Below, piece by piece: positions 1-9,012 of a stretch of DNA of 64,000 nucleotides. Made by a program: the position numbers and the translations under genes. This DNA comes from an uncultured Caldilineaceae bacterium (GTDB lineage: Bacteria > Chloroflexota > Anaerolineae > Caldilineales > Caldilineaceae), in the NCBI GenBank assembly GCA_951812725.1, contig OX638330.1:3637405-3701404 (forward strand). The letters run 5' to 3'. The notes under the pieces were generated by a model. It had not been told where the DNA came from. It ran no database searches and saw only the letters and a list, made by a program, of their open reading frames with translations. Each line of letters starts with the position of its first letter. Positions within the stretch are counted from its first letter, which is position 1.

Positions 1-1979
1 GCAACCAGATCGAAGCATAGGGTCTCGCGCCCCGTGCCAGTGACACCATCAAGTGCTGTAGAGTTGATCGTCTCACCTGCGTCCGGCAATAGTAACCACA
101 AACGCCTCATCCGACCTTCGACCCCAAGCATCTGCGTTTCTGGGCTTTTGTCTGCCATAGGCTGGAATTCTTTCTCCGAGGCAAACAAGACCGTGTTCAT
201 GCAGCGCACAGTATGGAACGCTGGCCTCGGGTTGGATAAACGATCCAACAATCCGTGGTTGATGTCACCAGTGCGGTCCAAGTCCACGAGGGGATCGAGG
301 AAAAGGCGACAGCCACTGTGCAGGGCCGCGGCAAGAACAGCCTCCGCAGCGCGGTTCGCTTGGGCATCCTCGTCAAGGCCCGGCAGTTGAACCACGAAAT
401 CGAAATGGCCGATCTGGCTCAGAGCATCCCGGCGAATGAACTCCTGCATCGCCTCCCAAGGACGGACGTGAGAGTCCACGTGGCACAACACACGATCTAT
501 GTGCGTATCGTGCTGGAGCAAATGCTGGTTCAATTCTGCCAATTCCGTGGCGCGGTAACCGACACGCGCCCGGGGATGATACTTTCCCGGTGAACGCTCC
601 AGGGCCAACAAGGGGGCAAGAGTCACTGGGATATCGAGTTGGTCACGACAGCGCATAATCTGCCGCAAGCAGTTCTCTTCTGGCCACAGCGTTCCTGGAA
701 GCTGCACCTCAATCGCATCTATCTGATCCCGGTAACGCGACACAACCTCAGTGAGCCGGAGTCTGTCCGACCATAGCCACACGAACGAGACCTGTAGGCC
801 CTCGTCCCGCGCCATGGCCAGGCGCTGGCGCTGCAGCCCGTTTTCCAAGTCGGAGGCGGGAGCCCGGAGGTGACGGGCACCGAGTTCCATACAGGCGAGA
901 AACGGATAATCGTTGCGTACTTGATCGCGGACCGAGTCGGGCCAGGCTATTACTCCATCCACGGCTTGGGTAAGTGGGAGACGCAAATAGACCCCAATGG
1001 GCGAGTTGGGGAGGTCACGGGAGATGCGTGTAACCAGGCGACGGGTCTGTCCTTCAGCAGGAGCTGGCTCGGTTTCACCACCTGTGCGCACCAAATGGGC
1101 GCAAGCTCCGTCCTTATGCACCCGGACAAGATAGAAACCTAATTTGGCAAGGTCGTTCTTGCCTTGGTCGGGAGGAAGGATGGAAAAGACCTCATAGAAT
1201 CCTGGTCGCGTGGTGGTCGTGGACGGCACCGAGAGGAGGCGCGTGTCGTCCACGCGGTTGAAGGCCGCGAAGTGCATATGTCCCGAGAACAGCAACTCCA
1301 CCTTGTGCTTACGTAGCAACCCCAACAGCCAGCCGCGCGCCGGTTCGTCGAGGTTGTCGTAATAGCCCAAGCCCGGCTCATGCTCACCTGCGAAGAAAGG
1401 CGGCATATGCAAGAAAGTGAAAACACGCTGCCCGGTATGCTCATCCAGATCGGATTCAAGCCATCGTTTCTGTTCTTCTGCCTCGGGGAGCGGCCCATTC
1501 ATGATTTGGGAGTTCAGGAATACACAGTGTATCCCCTGCCGGTCAAAGCTGTACCAAGAGCGCCCAAACTGGTCATGCCATTCTGCCAGCGAACTCGGCG
1601 TTACCCACTCCGCTGGCATTGTCGGGTCGGGCTTGTCGCCAATATCCATGTTTCCTGGAACGTGGTAGGGCTGCAGTCCACAGCGCCTCAATTGCTGCCG
1701 GGCTGCCTGCCTTGCCTTGACGAAACTTGGCTTCCCGGGATAGTCTTGCGCCAAGTCACCCAGATGGACGACGAAGGAAGTTTCCAAAGCGGCGGCCAGT
1801 CGCAGCGCCCACTCGGCCCGTGCCGGCCACATCCGCGTGAGACGGGGATCCTGCGAGTCATTTCCCGCGGCATATACCTCCGGATCATGAATGAAGTGAG
1901 TGTCGCCGAGCACAACAAACTCAAGTTGTGCGTCCAACAGGAACGAACGGTCAAAAACTGGCGTTGCACTAGATGCCAT
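1..1979 (-). CDS. Calcineurin-like metallophosphoesterase with long C-terminal domain (3' end cut by window edge)
   Basis: An open frame of about 659 codons runs from ATG at 1979 off the left edge without a stop. The first 250 residues carry the metallophosphoesterase metal ligands in order: GDTHFIH near the N terminus, GDLAQD, GNMD, FLHMPPF and SGHMHF. These bind a dinuclear metal centre that hydrolyses phosphoesters; the substrate cannot be read from sequence. No signal peptide is visible. After about residue 290 there is a further segment of at least 370 residues, whose alternating strand/helix pattern (YLRLPL, DAIEVQLPG, VTLAPLLAL, FVVQLPG) suggests a second, TIM-barrel-like domain. The neighbour at 2697 diverges from it. 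Phosphoesterase assignment is firm; the C-terminal domain is unidentified. Confidence 0.85.
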   Translation of the reverse strand, partial: MASSATPVFDRSFLLDAQLEFVVLGDTHFIHDPEVYAAGNDSQDPRLTRMWPARAEWALRLAAALETSFVVHLGDLAQDYPGKPSFVKARQAARQQLRRCGLQPYHVPGNMDIGDKPDPTMPAEWVTPSSLAEWHDQFGRSWYSFDRQGIHCVFLNSQIMNGPLPEAEEQKRWLESDLDEHTGQRVFTFLHMPPFFAGEHEPGLGYYDNLDEPARGWLLGLLRKHKVELLFSGHMHFAAFNRVDDTRLLSVPSTTTTRPGFYEVFSILPPDQGKNDLAKLGFYLVRVHKDGACAHLVRTGGETEPAPAEGQTRRLVTRISRDLPNSPIGVYLRLPLTQAVDGVIAWPDSVRDQVRNDYPFLACMELGARHLRAPASDLENGLQRQRLAMARDEGLQVSFVWLWSDRLRLTEVVSRYRDQIDAIEVQLPGTLWPEENCLRQIMRCRDQLDIPVTLAPLLALERSPGKYHPRARVGYRATELAELNQHLLQHDTHIDRVLCHVDSHVRPWEAMQEFIRRDALSQIGHFDFVVQLPGLDEDAQANRAAEAVLAAALHSGCRLFLDPLVDLDRTGDINHGLLDRLSNPRPAFHTVRCMNTVLFASEKEFQPMADKSPETQMLGVEGRMRRLWLLLPDAGETINSTALDGVTGTGRETLCFDLV

Positions 1980-2696
1980 GGATAACAATGCGCGTCGTCC
2001 TCTCGCCTTGGAAGCCGGCTATGCGACGGTCGTTCTCTGATAGTCGACGGTCTATGTCTCCTGAGTGGGGCCAGATATGCGCATTCGACGCAGCCTCGAC
2101 TAGTAGGATTGCACGCCTTCAAGGACGTGTCAAGACGCGAAACTGCGGCTACATACGATATAGAACGACGGATGTGACAGGATAGGCCGAAGTCGTTGCA
2201 AGCGAAGCGGCAGGGGTCAGAAGCGTCCTGCTCGAGGGAGGGGTCACGCGATTCGTGGGAGGGATCCGCCGGTTATCATCTTCCTGGAACAGAACGTCAT
2301 TTCCGGTCGAAGATGATCGCGATATGGGTGGCCGGCCAATCCGGTAGCACTGCGCTTTGCGTCTGGGGAGTTGCATTCAGTTAGTAACTGATAGAGAAAA
2401 AAGTGGGTTGCTCAGACAGCGACCCTTTGTTAAAATAAATATTGTTACATGGTTGATCGCCCGTTGCTTACCGCAGCAGCCATACGGTTGAGCAGTTGTC
2501 AGATCATGTGGTAAACGCGGCCACTTTTTGGGCAGGGCAGAGAGGATTTATTGACCTGCCAAGATGAACGAGAGCAGAACAGGGGGAGGTGATAAGGAGA
2601 AAGAGGACCGCTAGTTTATTGAGGGCGCCCTGCCCTACCATCAGCATAATTGGAAGGGACTTGTGTGAATAGGCCAGAGAATGGGAGGAAATACCC
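1980..2696. other. Divergent intergenic region, 717 bp
   Basis: No convincing gene. It separates the divergent phosphoesterase and transporter genes, so both promoters should lie here. A hairpin with an 8-bp stem (2405-2412 with 2418-2425, one G-T pair, 5-nt loop) is followed by TTT and an A/T-rich stretch at 2426-2450. No -35/-10 pair stands out. A strong ribosome site, GGGAGGA, lies just before 2697. Confidence 0.5.
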
Positions 2697-4421
2697 ATGA
2701 AACGTACTGCCGTGTTCTACTCGTCGCTGTTACTCGTAGTTGCGCTCCTCGTCAGCGCTTGCGCCCCAGCAGCCGTGCAAGCGCCCTCGCAGCCGGCTTC
2801 CGCAGAAGAAGAATCAGCCCAAATGGAAGAGAAAGACGGTGGGGGCACACTTCAGGTGTGCTTCATTCAAGCCACGAGCCATGCTCATTTGGCGGGGTTT
2901 GTGGGCCGTGCGGGCAGCCAGCATTTTTACCAGGGCCGCACCATTTTCAGCGGACTGGTGCAGTTGGACCACGACGTAAAAGATTATATACCGGAACTCG
3001 CTGAGAGCTGGGACTTCGACGGCAACAAGGTCATTTTCCATCTGCGAGACGATGTGACCTGGCATGATGGCACTCCCTTCACCTCCAAGGACGTGTTGTT
3101 CAACTACGGCCGGCTGATCCCACACCCGCTAATGGTCAACACGGCCTATAACGGCCTGAAGGACTACATCGTCGGCTACACAGAGTTTCACGATGGCAAC
3201 GCGGATTCGGTCAGCGGCATTACGGCGCCAGATGACTTCACTGTCGTATTCGAGATGACGGACGAATACGGCATGGTCGGGATCCATAAAATCGCTGCCG
3301 CGATCAGGATTGTGCCCGAGCATATCCTGAGTGAGGTGCCCGAGGATCAGTGGGGGCCGGATGAGAGCGGCGTATTAGGTCTTGAAAAGACAGACTTTGC
3401 GACGACAAAGGCGATTGGGACCGGGCCGTTCATGGTCGACGAGTACGTCCCGGACCAGTACATCATATACAGCCCGAACCCGGACTACTTCCGGGGGGCG
3501 CCTAAGCTGGATAGGTTGATTTACCGTTCATTCAACGGCGACCCGACGGCGATGATGGTGGCCACGGAGGCCGGCGAGTGCGATTGGGTCATTGGCGAAG
3601 GCGGCGGCCGGCCAGTGGAGTTGCAGCGTCTGGCTGCCATGGAGGGATTAGACCTCGAGATTTTCAATCCGCCGGCAAACGTTTCAGTGGCCTACTGGTG
3701 GAATTTGGGTCGAGAGCACATTCAGAACCCGCTCATCCGCCAGGGAATCCAGCATGCCATCAACGGTGAGCAGTTCAATGCGGTGATGGCCAGCGGGGTG
3801 AGCCGGGGGGCGCGCGTCTACCTTGACGGCAAGTGGGGGATCAATCCCGAGGGCGCCAAGTACATCACCTACGATCCGGAACTTGCCAAGCAGAAGCTAA
3901 CAGAGGGGGGATGGGATTTTGAGAACGACAAGCTCATCCTCGTTCTTGGATCACTTCACCCGGCCTGGGAGCCACTCCATCTCACCTTTCAGGAAAATCT
4001 GGCGGCGGTCGGAGTAACCGTCGAGTTCAAGGTTGTCGGCGCAGACTACGGAAACGTGGTCAACAATGAGCCATACGAATGGGACGTGCTGCAGGCCGGC
4101 GATTGGGCGCCGTGGTTCGGCCTGTTGGGTTATGACACGACCCACCTCAGTACTCAGCCGTGGTATGACAGGGCCGAACACTACGCTGAAGAGGTGGCAC
4201 TGCTGAAGAGCCTGGAACTGGAGACGGACGATGCTGTTCTCAAGGAAGCTGTCTGGCAGATCCAGGAGAGTATTGGGGCCGATCCTTTTGGCATTATACT
4301 TTACGCCCACATCAACCCCAGCTTGCGCAGCACGAGGACGCGCGGCTGCGACACAATCCCCAGCTACTACTACCTTCGCAACAACTGGAATATGGAACAG
4401 TGCTGGATAGCGTCGGAGTAA
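2697..4421 (+). CDS. ABC transporter substrate-binding lipoprotein, peptide/nickel family 5
   Basis: This 574-residue protein is the extracytoplasmic receptor of a peptide-type (Dpp/Opp/nickel) importer. Residues 1-21 form a lipoprotein signal peptide ending LLVSAC, so Cys22 should be lipidated, followed by an Ala/Pro-rich linker. The body shows typical family 5 features: LAESWDFDGNKVIFHLRDD, a GTGPFMV stretch, and a late segment resembling the second lobe. Substrate is unknown; family members bind oligopeptides, sugars and other solutes. It starts at ATG 2697 behind GGGAGGA. It is followed by a strong hairpin, then a glycosidase-like gene and two permease genes on the same strand, which suggests one transport unit. 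Confidence 0.9.
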   Translation: MKRTAVFYSSLLLVVALLVSACAPAAVQAPSQPASAEEESAQMEEKDGGGTLQVCFIQATSHAHLAGFVGRAGSQHFYQGRTIFSGLVQLDHDVKDYIPELAESWDFDGNKVIFHLRDDVTWHDGTPFTSKDVLFNYGRLIPHPLMVNTAYNGLKDYIVGYTEFHDGNADSVSGITAPDDFTVVFEMTDEYGMVGIHKIAAAIRIVPEHILSEVPEDQWGPDESGVLGLEKTDFATTKAIGTGPFMVDEYVPDQYIIYSPNPDYFRGAPKLDRLIYRSFNGDPTAMMVATEAGECDWVIGEGGGRPVELQRLAAMEGLDLEIFNPPANVSVAYWWNLGREHIQNPLIRQGIQHAINGEQFNAVMASGVSRGARVYLDGKWGINPEGAKYITYDPELAKQKLTEGGWDFENDKLILVLGSLHPAWEPLHLTFQENLAAVGVTVEFKVVGADYGNVVNNEPYEWDVLQAGDWAPWFGLLGYDTTHLSTQPWYDRAEHYAEEVALLKSLELETDDAVLKEAVWQIQESIGADPFGIILYAHINPSLRSTRTRGCDTIPSYYYLRNNWNMEQCWIASE

Positions 4422-4462
4422 CGGTTAGACGCTTGCAGCGCTCTTTACAAAAATTCTGAAGC

Positions 4463-4498
4463 CCCTGGTCGCCGCCGCGCTGCGGTCGGCGACCAGGG
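4463..4498 (+). promoter_or_regulatory. Strong intercistronic hairpin after the binding-protein gene
   Basis: A perfect 12-bp inverted repeat, CCCTGGTCGCCG (4463-4474) with CGGCGACCAGGG (4487-4498). Its inner 12 nt can add four more pairs (CCGC/GCGG). No T-run follows, so it is unlikely to be a simple terminator. In many transport operons such a structure protects the upstream binding-protein mRNA and lowers expression of downstream genes; that role is inferred here from position. Confidence 0.6.
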
Positions 4499-4544
4499 AG
4501 AATTCGCGAATTGATCTGTCGACAGGCCAGCCAGGAGAAAGCAG

Positions 4545-6056
4545 ATGCTACTGATCACGGTGGATAGCGGGAACCTCCTCTCCTGCTCCGAGCACGGGCA
4601 AGTAGTCCGCCTAGCGGAATTGACCGTCACATCCGGCGCCGATATCTATACAATGGATGTGGCAGACAACGATATCTGCTTCTACCCGTCCAGCGCCGGC
4701 ACGACCGCTTCAGAAACGCCAATGGACGCACTTCTGGCCGAGGGCCATGACCCTTACGGAGATTTCATCGGGCTCCTCAAAGAAGCCGGCATTGCTGTCG
4801 TTCCGAATTTTCGGGTGAATGACCATCACGGGTCGCCGAGCCAGTGGACAGCATGGGAGCGTGAACACAGAGAATGGTCTTTGGGTCAGGATACGGGCGC
4901 GTGGAGGTCTTACACGAAGGTGGGCGACGTTGGCTGGCGGGAGGTCGGGGACCTGCGGCAGATGGACTTTGCCGTGGAGGAGGTGCGGGAGCGCCGCCTG
5001 GGTATTTTGAGGGAGATTGCCGCCCGATACGCGCTGGATGGACTCATGCTTGACTTCGGACGTTCGGCGCCGTTCTTCAGGGAGCCAAAGCGGGAGAAGT
5101 CGGACTACATGACCCAGTTCGTGCGCGCGGTGCGGACCATGTTGGACGAGCTAGGAGAGAAGCGCGGGCAGAATCTCATGCTCGCGGCCGCGGTGCCGTG
5201 GGACATTGACTACTGCACCGAAGAAGGGCTCGACATCAAGGCATGGATTGACGAAGGGCTTCTGTCATACCTGTGTCCGGGTGAATGGTTTTTCGTGGAC
5301 TACAACCTCCCTTATTCCGATTGGGTAGCCTTGGCGGAGGGAAGCAGTTGCAAGGTGTACCCGATGCTTATGTCCAGTGTCGCCTCGTCGGATGCGGTCA
5401 CGCCGGGGAAGCGTGTCTGGCTTGGCGATGGGTTTCAGGAATTCGACCCGCCCAAGATCAGCGCCCTTGTGGAGAGTGCTTACAGCCAGGGAGTCGACGG
5501 GATCATGTTCTACAACCTGCATGCCAGTAGTTTCGGCAACCGGCTGTATCCGCATCTTCGAGACTTGATCGATCCGGCCAGGATTCCTTCCACGACAAGG
5601 CACTATTTCTACGCTCGCCGGCCTAAATATATGCCTACAGAGTACTACTCGTTCGGCCTTCCTGATGGATTCGCGCCCGGAGAAGTGGAGTCGTTTACAC
5701 CTTTTGAATTGAAGGAGGCTGGTGAGGAGTTCAGCTACAGTATTCTGTTTGGCAGCGCGCTGGGCAGCGCTACCGCGGATTTCCAGTTCAAACTGAGAGA
5801 TCTGGGGGACGGTGACGAAGTGGAAGTGAGCATGAACGGCGGCAGGCTCAGCGCGGACAGCCTGGACTTCCACCAATGCCAGCCGCCCAACGCGCCGGAA
5901 TTTCGGTATGCCGTATGGAGATCTGCATCGGGGTCCTCTCACTTGAAAGTGGGAGAGAATGTCCTGACCGTCCGGTTGGCGGGACGCGATCCCGAGCGGA
6001 CAGTGCCGGTCCAGGTTGGTGAGTTCGAGATTAATGTCGCTCCCAGCGATGGGTAG
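4545..6056 (+). CDS. TIM-barrel glycoside-hydrolase-like protein
   Basis: A 503-residue protein with no evident signal peptide. The first 340 residues read as a (beta/alpha)8 barrel of the hypothetical glycosyl hydrolase type: GIAVVPNFRVND, a barrel strand with LDGLMLDFGRSAP, AAAVPWDID, LLSYLCPGEW and GVDGIMFYN. Acidic residues at strand ends could be catalytic but cannot be assigned. The last 150 residues look like a beta-sandwich. ATG 4545 is preceded by AGGAG. It lies between the binding protein and the permeases, so it may process a carbohydrate-containing solute. The exact family and activity are unknown. Confidence 0.6.
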   Translation: MLLITVDSGNLLSCSEHGQVVRLAELTVTSGADIYTMDVADNDICFYPSSAGTTASETPMDALLAEGHDPYGDFIGLLKEAGIAVVPNFRVNDHHGSPSQWTAWEREHREWSLGQDTGAWRSYTKVGDVGWREVGDLRQMDFAVEEVRERRLGILREIAARYALDGLMLDFGRSAPFFREPKREKSDYMTQFVRAVRTMLDELGEKRGQNLMLAAAVPWDIDYCTEEGLDIKAWIDEGLLSYLCPGEWFFVDYNLPYSDWVALAEGSSCKVYPMLMSSVASSDAVTPGKRVWLGDGFQEFDPPKISALVESAYSQGVDGIMFYNLHASSFGNRLYPHLRDLIDPARIPSTTRHYFYARRPKYMPTEYYSFGLPDGFAPGEVESFTPFELKEAGEEFSYSILFGSALGSATADFQFKLRDLGDGDEVEVSMNGGRLSADSLDFHQCQPPNAPEFRYAVWRSASGSSHLKVGENVLTVRLAGRDPERTVPVQVGEFEINVAPSDG

Positions 6057-6286
6057 CCGCCATCGGTCCGGCCGATTGCGATTGATCAGAAGTCACTAAC
6101 TCACGAACGCATCCTCTGCCGGTCCGGTTTGACTGTTCGAAACCGAATTTGCCCTTTGGTCGAATCGCGGCAGGCGACCGGTCCTTTGAAAGGTCTGACG
6201 GCCATGATGAGTAACTGCTTGTAGCCTCAGCAGCGTTTCATGGTTCTGACGACAGTCACGTTGTTTCCTAGTGGAGCCTTCGAAGC

Positions 6287-7249
6287 ATGTCTCAGTATGT
6301 TCTGCGCCGGATTGCGCTGATCTTCCCCTTGATGTTCGCGATAACTGTAGTAAATTACACCATCTATGTACTGTCGCCAGGCGACCCGGTCTCGGCCTTG
6401 CTCAATCCCGAGTCGATGCGTTATCTGGAGGAGGAGGATCTGCAGGCGCTGCGGGAGGCAATGGGCCTGAACAAGCCTGTACACGTTCGCTATCTGATCT
6501 GGCTGCGCGAAGCTCTGCGCGGAAACCTCGGCTATTCAACACAGATGCGTCTGCCCGTGCAGCATATCATCGTGCGCGATATCGGCAATACGCTTGGCCT
6601 GATGGGATTCGCGCTGCTGTTCTCGACGGTGGCAGGCATCGTGCTGGGCATCATTTCGGCCCTCAAGCAGTACTCGATGCTCGATTACATCCTCACCGGC
6701 ATTGCATTCGGAGGGATAGCTGTTCCTGGATTCTTTTTCGCGCTCCTGTTGATCTATGTAGTCGGTCTGCGCCTGGAGTGGTTCCCCGTCGGGGGAATTG
6801 TCACCGTGGGGGCGCCGCCTTCGGTAGGAGACCGGCTCTGGCACATGGTGTTGCCGGTGGTCGCCCTCTCTTATGAGGGCCTCAGTACGCTGCTCCGCTA
6901 CACACGTGCCAGCATGTTGGAAGTTGTGCGGCAAGACTACATCACGACCGCGCGGGCTAAAGGTCTGGCCGAACGCACAGTAATTATGTGGCATGCCTTC
7001 AAGAATGCCCTGTTGCCGGTCATTACGATCACGGGATTGCGGCTGCCGACGCTGGTCGGGGGGGCGGTGTTGATAGAGAGTGTTTTCAACTATCGGGGCA
7101 TAGGACATACTTTGGTGGCTGCAGCGGGAGGTCGCGACTACCCGCTGCTGATGGGCGGGCTCCTGGTAACGGCAATTATGGTACTGCTTAGCAATCTCAT
7201 CGCGGACCTGGCCTATGCCTGGGCCGACCCGCGCATTAGATATGCGTAG
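6287..7249 (+). CDS. ABC transporter permease, DppB type
   Basis: A 320-residue inner-membrane permease of the peptide/nickel importer class. It begins with the DppB-like MSQYVLRRIALIFPL, has about six hydrophobic helices, and carries the cytoplasmic coupling (EAA) loop around residues 210-245, with TTARAKGLAERTV followed by HAFKNALLPVIT. This loop docks on the ATPase. It forms the translocation pore with the product of the next gene, 54 bp downstream. A 230-bp gap precedes it. Confidence 0.92.
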   Translation: MSQYVLRRIALIFPLMFAITVVNYTIYVLSPGDPVSALLNPESMRYLEEEDLQALREAMGLNKPVHVRYLIWLREALRGNLGYSTQMRLPVQHIIVRDIGNTLGLMGFALLFSTVAGIVLGIISALKQYSMLDYILTGIAFGGIAVPGFFFALLLIYVVGLRLEWFPVGGIVTVGAPPSVGDRLWHMVLPVVALSYEGLSTLLRYTRASMLEVVRQDYITTARAKGLAERTVIMWHAFKNALLPVITITGLRLPTLVGGAVLIESVFNYRGIGHTLVAAAGGRDYPLLMGGLLVTAIMVLLSNLIADLAYAWADPRIRYA

Positions 7250-7303
7250 CTGTGGAGAGCGTTGCTGCTGCGTCACAGGGAAGGAAGAGGGAGAAAGCAG
7301 GTC

Positions 7304-8206
7304 GTGACAGCACAAGCGTCGGCCTCGATCGGGCCGCTCCGCATGTTCAAGAGTTCGTCGGACTCCTGGCGTATGCGGGTCTGGCGCCGCTTTGCGCGGC
7401 ATAGGGTGGCTCTCGGCAGCTTGATATTGCTTATCTTCATTTCGGCCGCTGTGGTGGCCGCGCCCCTTCTTACGCCGCACAGCCCAATCAAGTTTGTCGG
7501 GGCAACCGAGGCAGCGCCGACCTGGGAACACCCGCTGGGCACGGACAGGTTGGGGCGGGATGTATGGGCGCGTCTCATATACGGGGGACGCGTTTCGATC
7601 TCTGTGGGCATTGTGGCAGTCGCGATTTCGATCGCCATCACGATCGTTCTCGGCAGCATCTCCGGCTACTATGGGGGGTGGCTCGACATGCTGATCATGC
7701 GTTTCACCGACGTCATTATGGTCTTCCCCGGTCTCATTTTGATCATGGTAGTTGTGTCGATGATCGGCCCCAGTATTTACAATGTCATGGTGGTGATTGG
7801 AATCCTGGGCTGGACAGGGACGACGCGCCTGCTGCGAGGCCAGATTTTGTCAGTGCGGGAGTGGGACTTTGTAACTGCCGCGCGCTGCGTTGGGGCCTCC
7901 AATCGACAGATCATGTTCCGGCATATTTTGCCGAACGCGCTGGCACCTTTGCTGGTGGCGGCGACCTTTGGTGTTGCCGGCGCGATTCTGACAGAGGCCG
8001 GGCTCTCCTACCTCGGGCTCGGCGTGCTTCCGCCCGCCCCTTCATGGGGAAGTATGCTCAACGGCGCTCAGTCGATTTATATACTGGAAAACTTCTGGTG
8101 GCTCTGGCTGCCGCCAGGTGTGGCGATCTTCGTCACGGTGCTGGCCATCAACTTTACAGGTGACGGTCTGCGCGATGCGCTCGACCCGCGAACAAGCCTG
8201 GACTGA
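7304..8206 (+). CDS. ABC transporter permease, DppC type
   Basis: A permease partner of about 300 residues. The start is taken at GTG 7304, which has an AGGAAGAGGGAG stretch upstream; a TTG at 7262 would add 14 residues with no family resemblance. The N-terminal cytoplasmic tail and first helix (HRVALGSLILLIFISAAV) are typical of DppC, and the coupling loop reads REWDFVTAARCVGASN then HILPNALAPLLV. No ATPase (DppD/DppF) gene follows, although these usually sit next to the permeases, so this importer must borrow ATPases encoded elsewhere. Confidence 0.9.
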   Translation: MTAQASASIGPLRMFKSSSDSWRMRVWRRFARHRVALGSLILLIFISAAVVAAPLLTPHSPIKFVGATEAAPTWEHPLGTDRLGRDVWARLIYGGRVSISVGIVAVAISIAITIVLGSISGYYGGWLDMLIMRFTDVIMVFPGLILIMVVVSMIGPSIYNVMVVIGILGWTGTTRLLRGQILSVREWDFVTAARCVGASNRQIMFRHILPNALAPLLVAATFGVAGAILTEAGLSYLGLGVLPPAPSWGSMLNGAQSIYILENFWWLWLPPGVAIFVTVLAINFTGDGLRDALDPRTSLD

Positions 8207-9012
8207 TTGAGGAAAGCCATCCAGAAACGGGGATTCTCGCCGGGCGCAACCCTGTAACAGATTGAAAGTATTCTCCACACAGAAGTTGTTCCCCTCGTAG
8301 TCAGAAATACAAGAACTGATCGGGGATTGCCATGCGCCACCAAGAGGATAACAGTGCGGCATCCTCCGCAGGCGACCTTCTGCCAAAATCTCTTTGTCGT
8401 CAAAGAGGAGCGCATTTCGGCCAGATGGCAACCTAGTGCTTTGGCATGCTGTGGCCCTTTAGCGCCCGCTGCCAACAAGTGGATTGCGTAGGTCGGCTGC
8501 TCATGAACTACAACCTTTTGGAGCAGGGAGCGGGGCCAGTCGACTGGCGAAAGTAACTGGGGCTTGCGTATGAAGGGCACTTCTTCTTGCGGACCGATGA
8601 GGATGGAAGTGTTCCGGCGAGCGGAGAGGAGTTTCGTTGCGCTTTGGCATACGCGAGTCACCGACCTGAGAGTTTCTGGGGTACGATGTTCTTTCCTTGA
8701 TCGGCGGCAACCGAGATGTTACCATGGAGTACAACCGGTGACTGAATCAGGTCATGCGGGACTTTAGGAATCTCAGAAAAGCATAGGACTGGCAGAATCC
8801 GGTGTTGCTGCTACCAGCGCGATGAATGGCGCGTCTGAAAATCGGAGATTCACCTGAGCAGGCCGCCCGCAGACCCAGCTGACCGATAAGTAGCCGGGAG
8901 GCTCCCTCACGCCAATTTGAAGAGCAGGTTTTTCACCATCGTATTGTCTATGCATCTTTCAACGGCGGCCGGCAGCCGCAGCCACCTTTAGCAGCAGTTT
9001 GCGGAGAGAGAG
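8207..9012. other. Intergenic region, 806 bp, no gene recognised
   Basis: Open frames on both strands here give low-complexity or composition-driven peptides without recognisable motifs. No repeat copy, RNA gene or clear promoter was found. It separates the transporter genes from the oxygenase genes on the same strand and may be decayed coding DNA. GAGAGAG at 9006-9012 serves as ribosome site for the next gene. Confidence 0.4.

Noticed and set aside
6536..7531. 331-codon minus-strand frame
   Set aside because: Antisense to the two permeases; Arg/Gln-rich composition typical of a shadow frame.
8077..8661. 194-codon minus-strand frame in the gap after the permease
   Set aside because: No motif, overlaps the permease end, and no ribosome site; not enough to call a gene.
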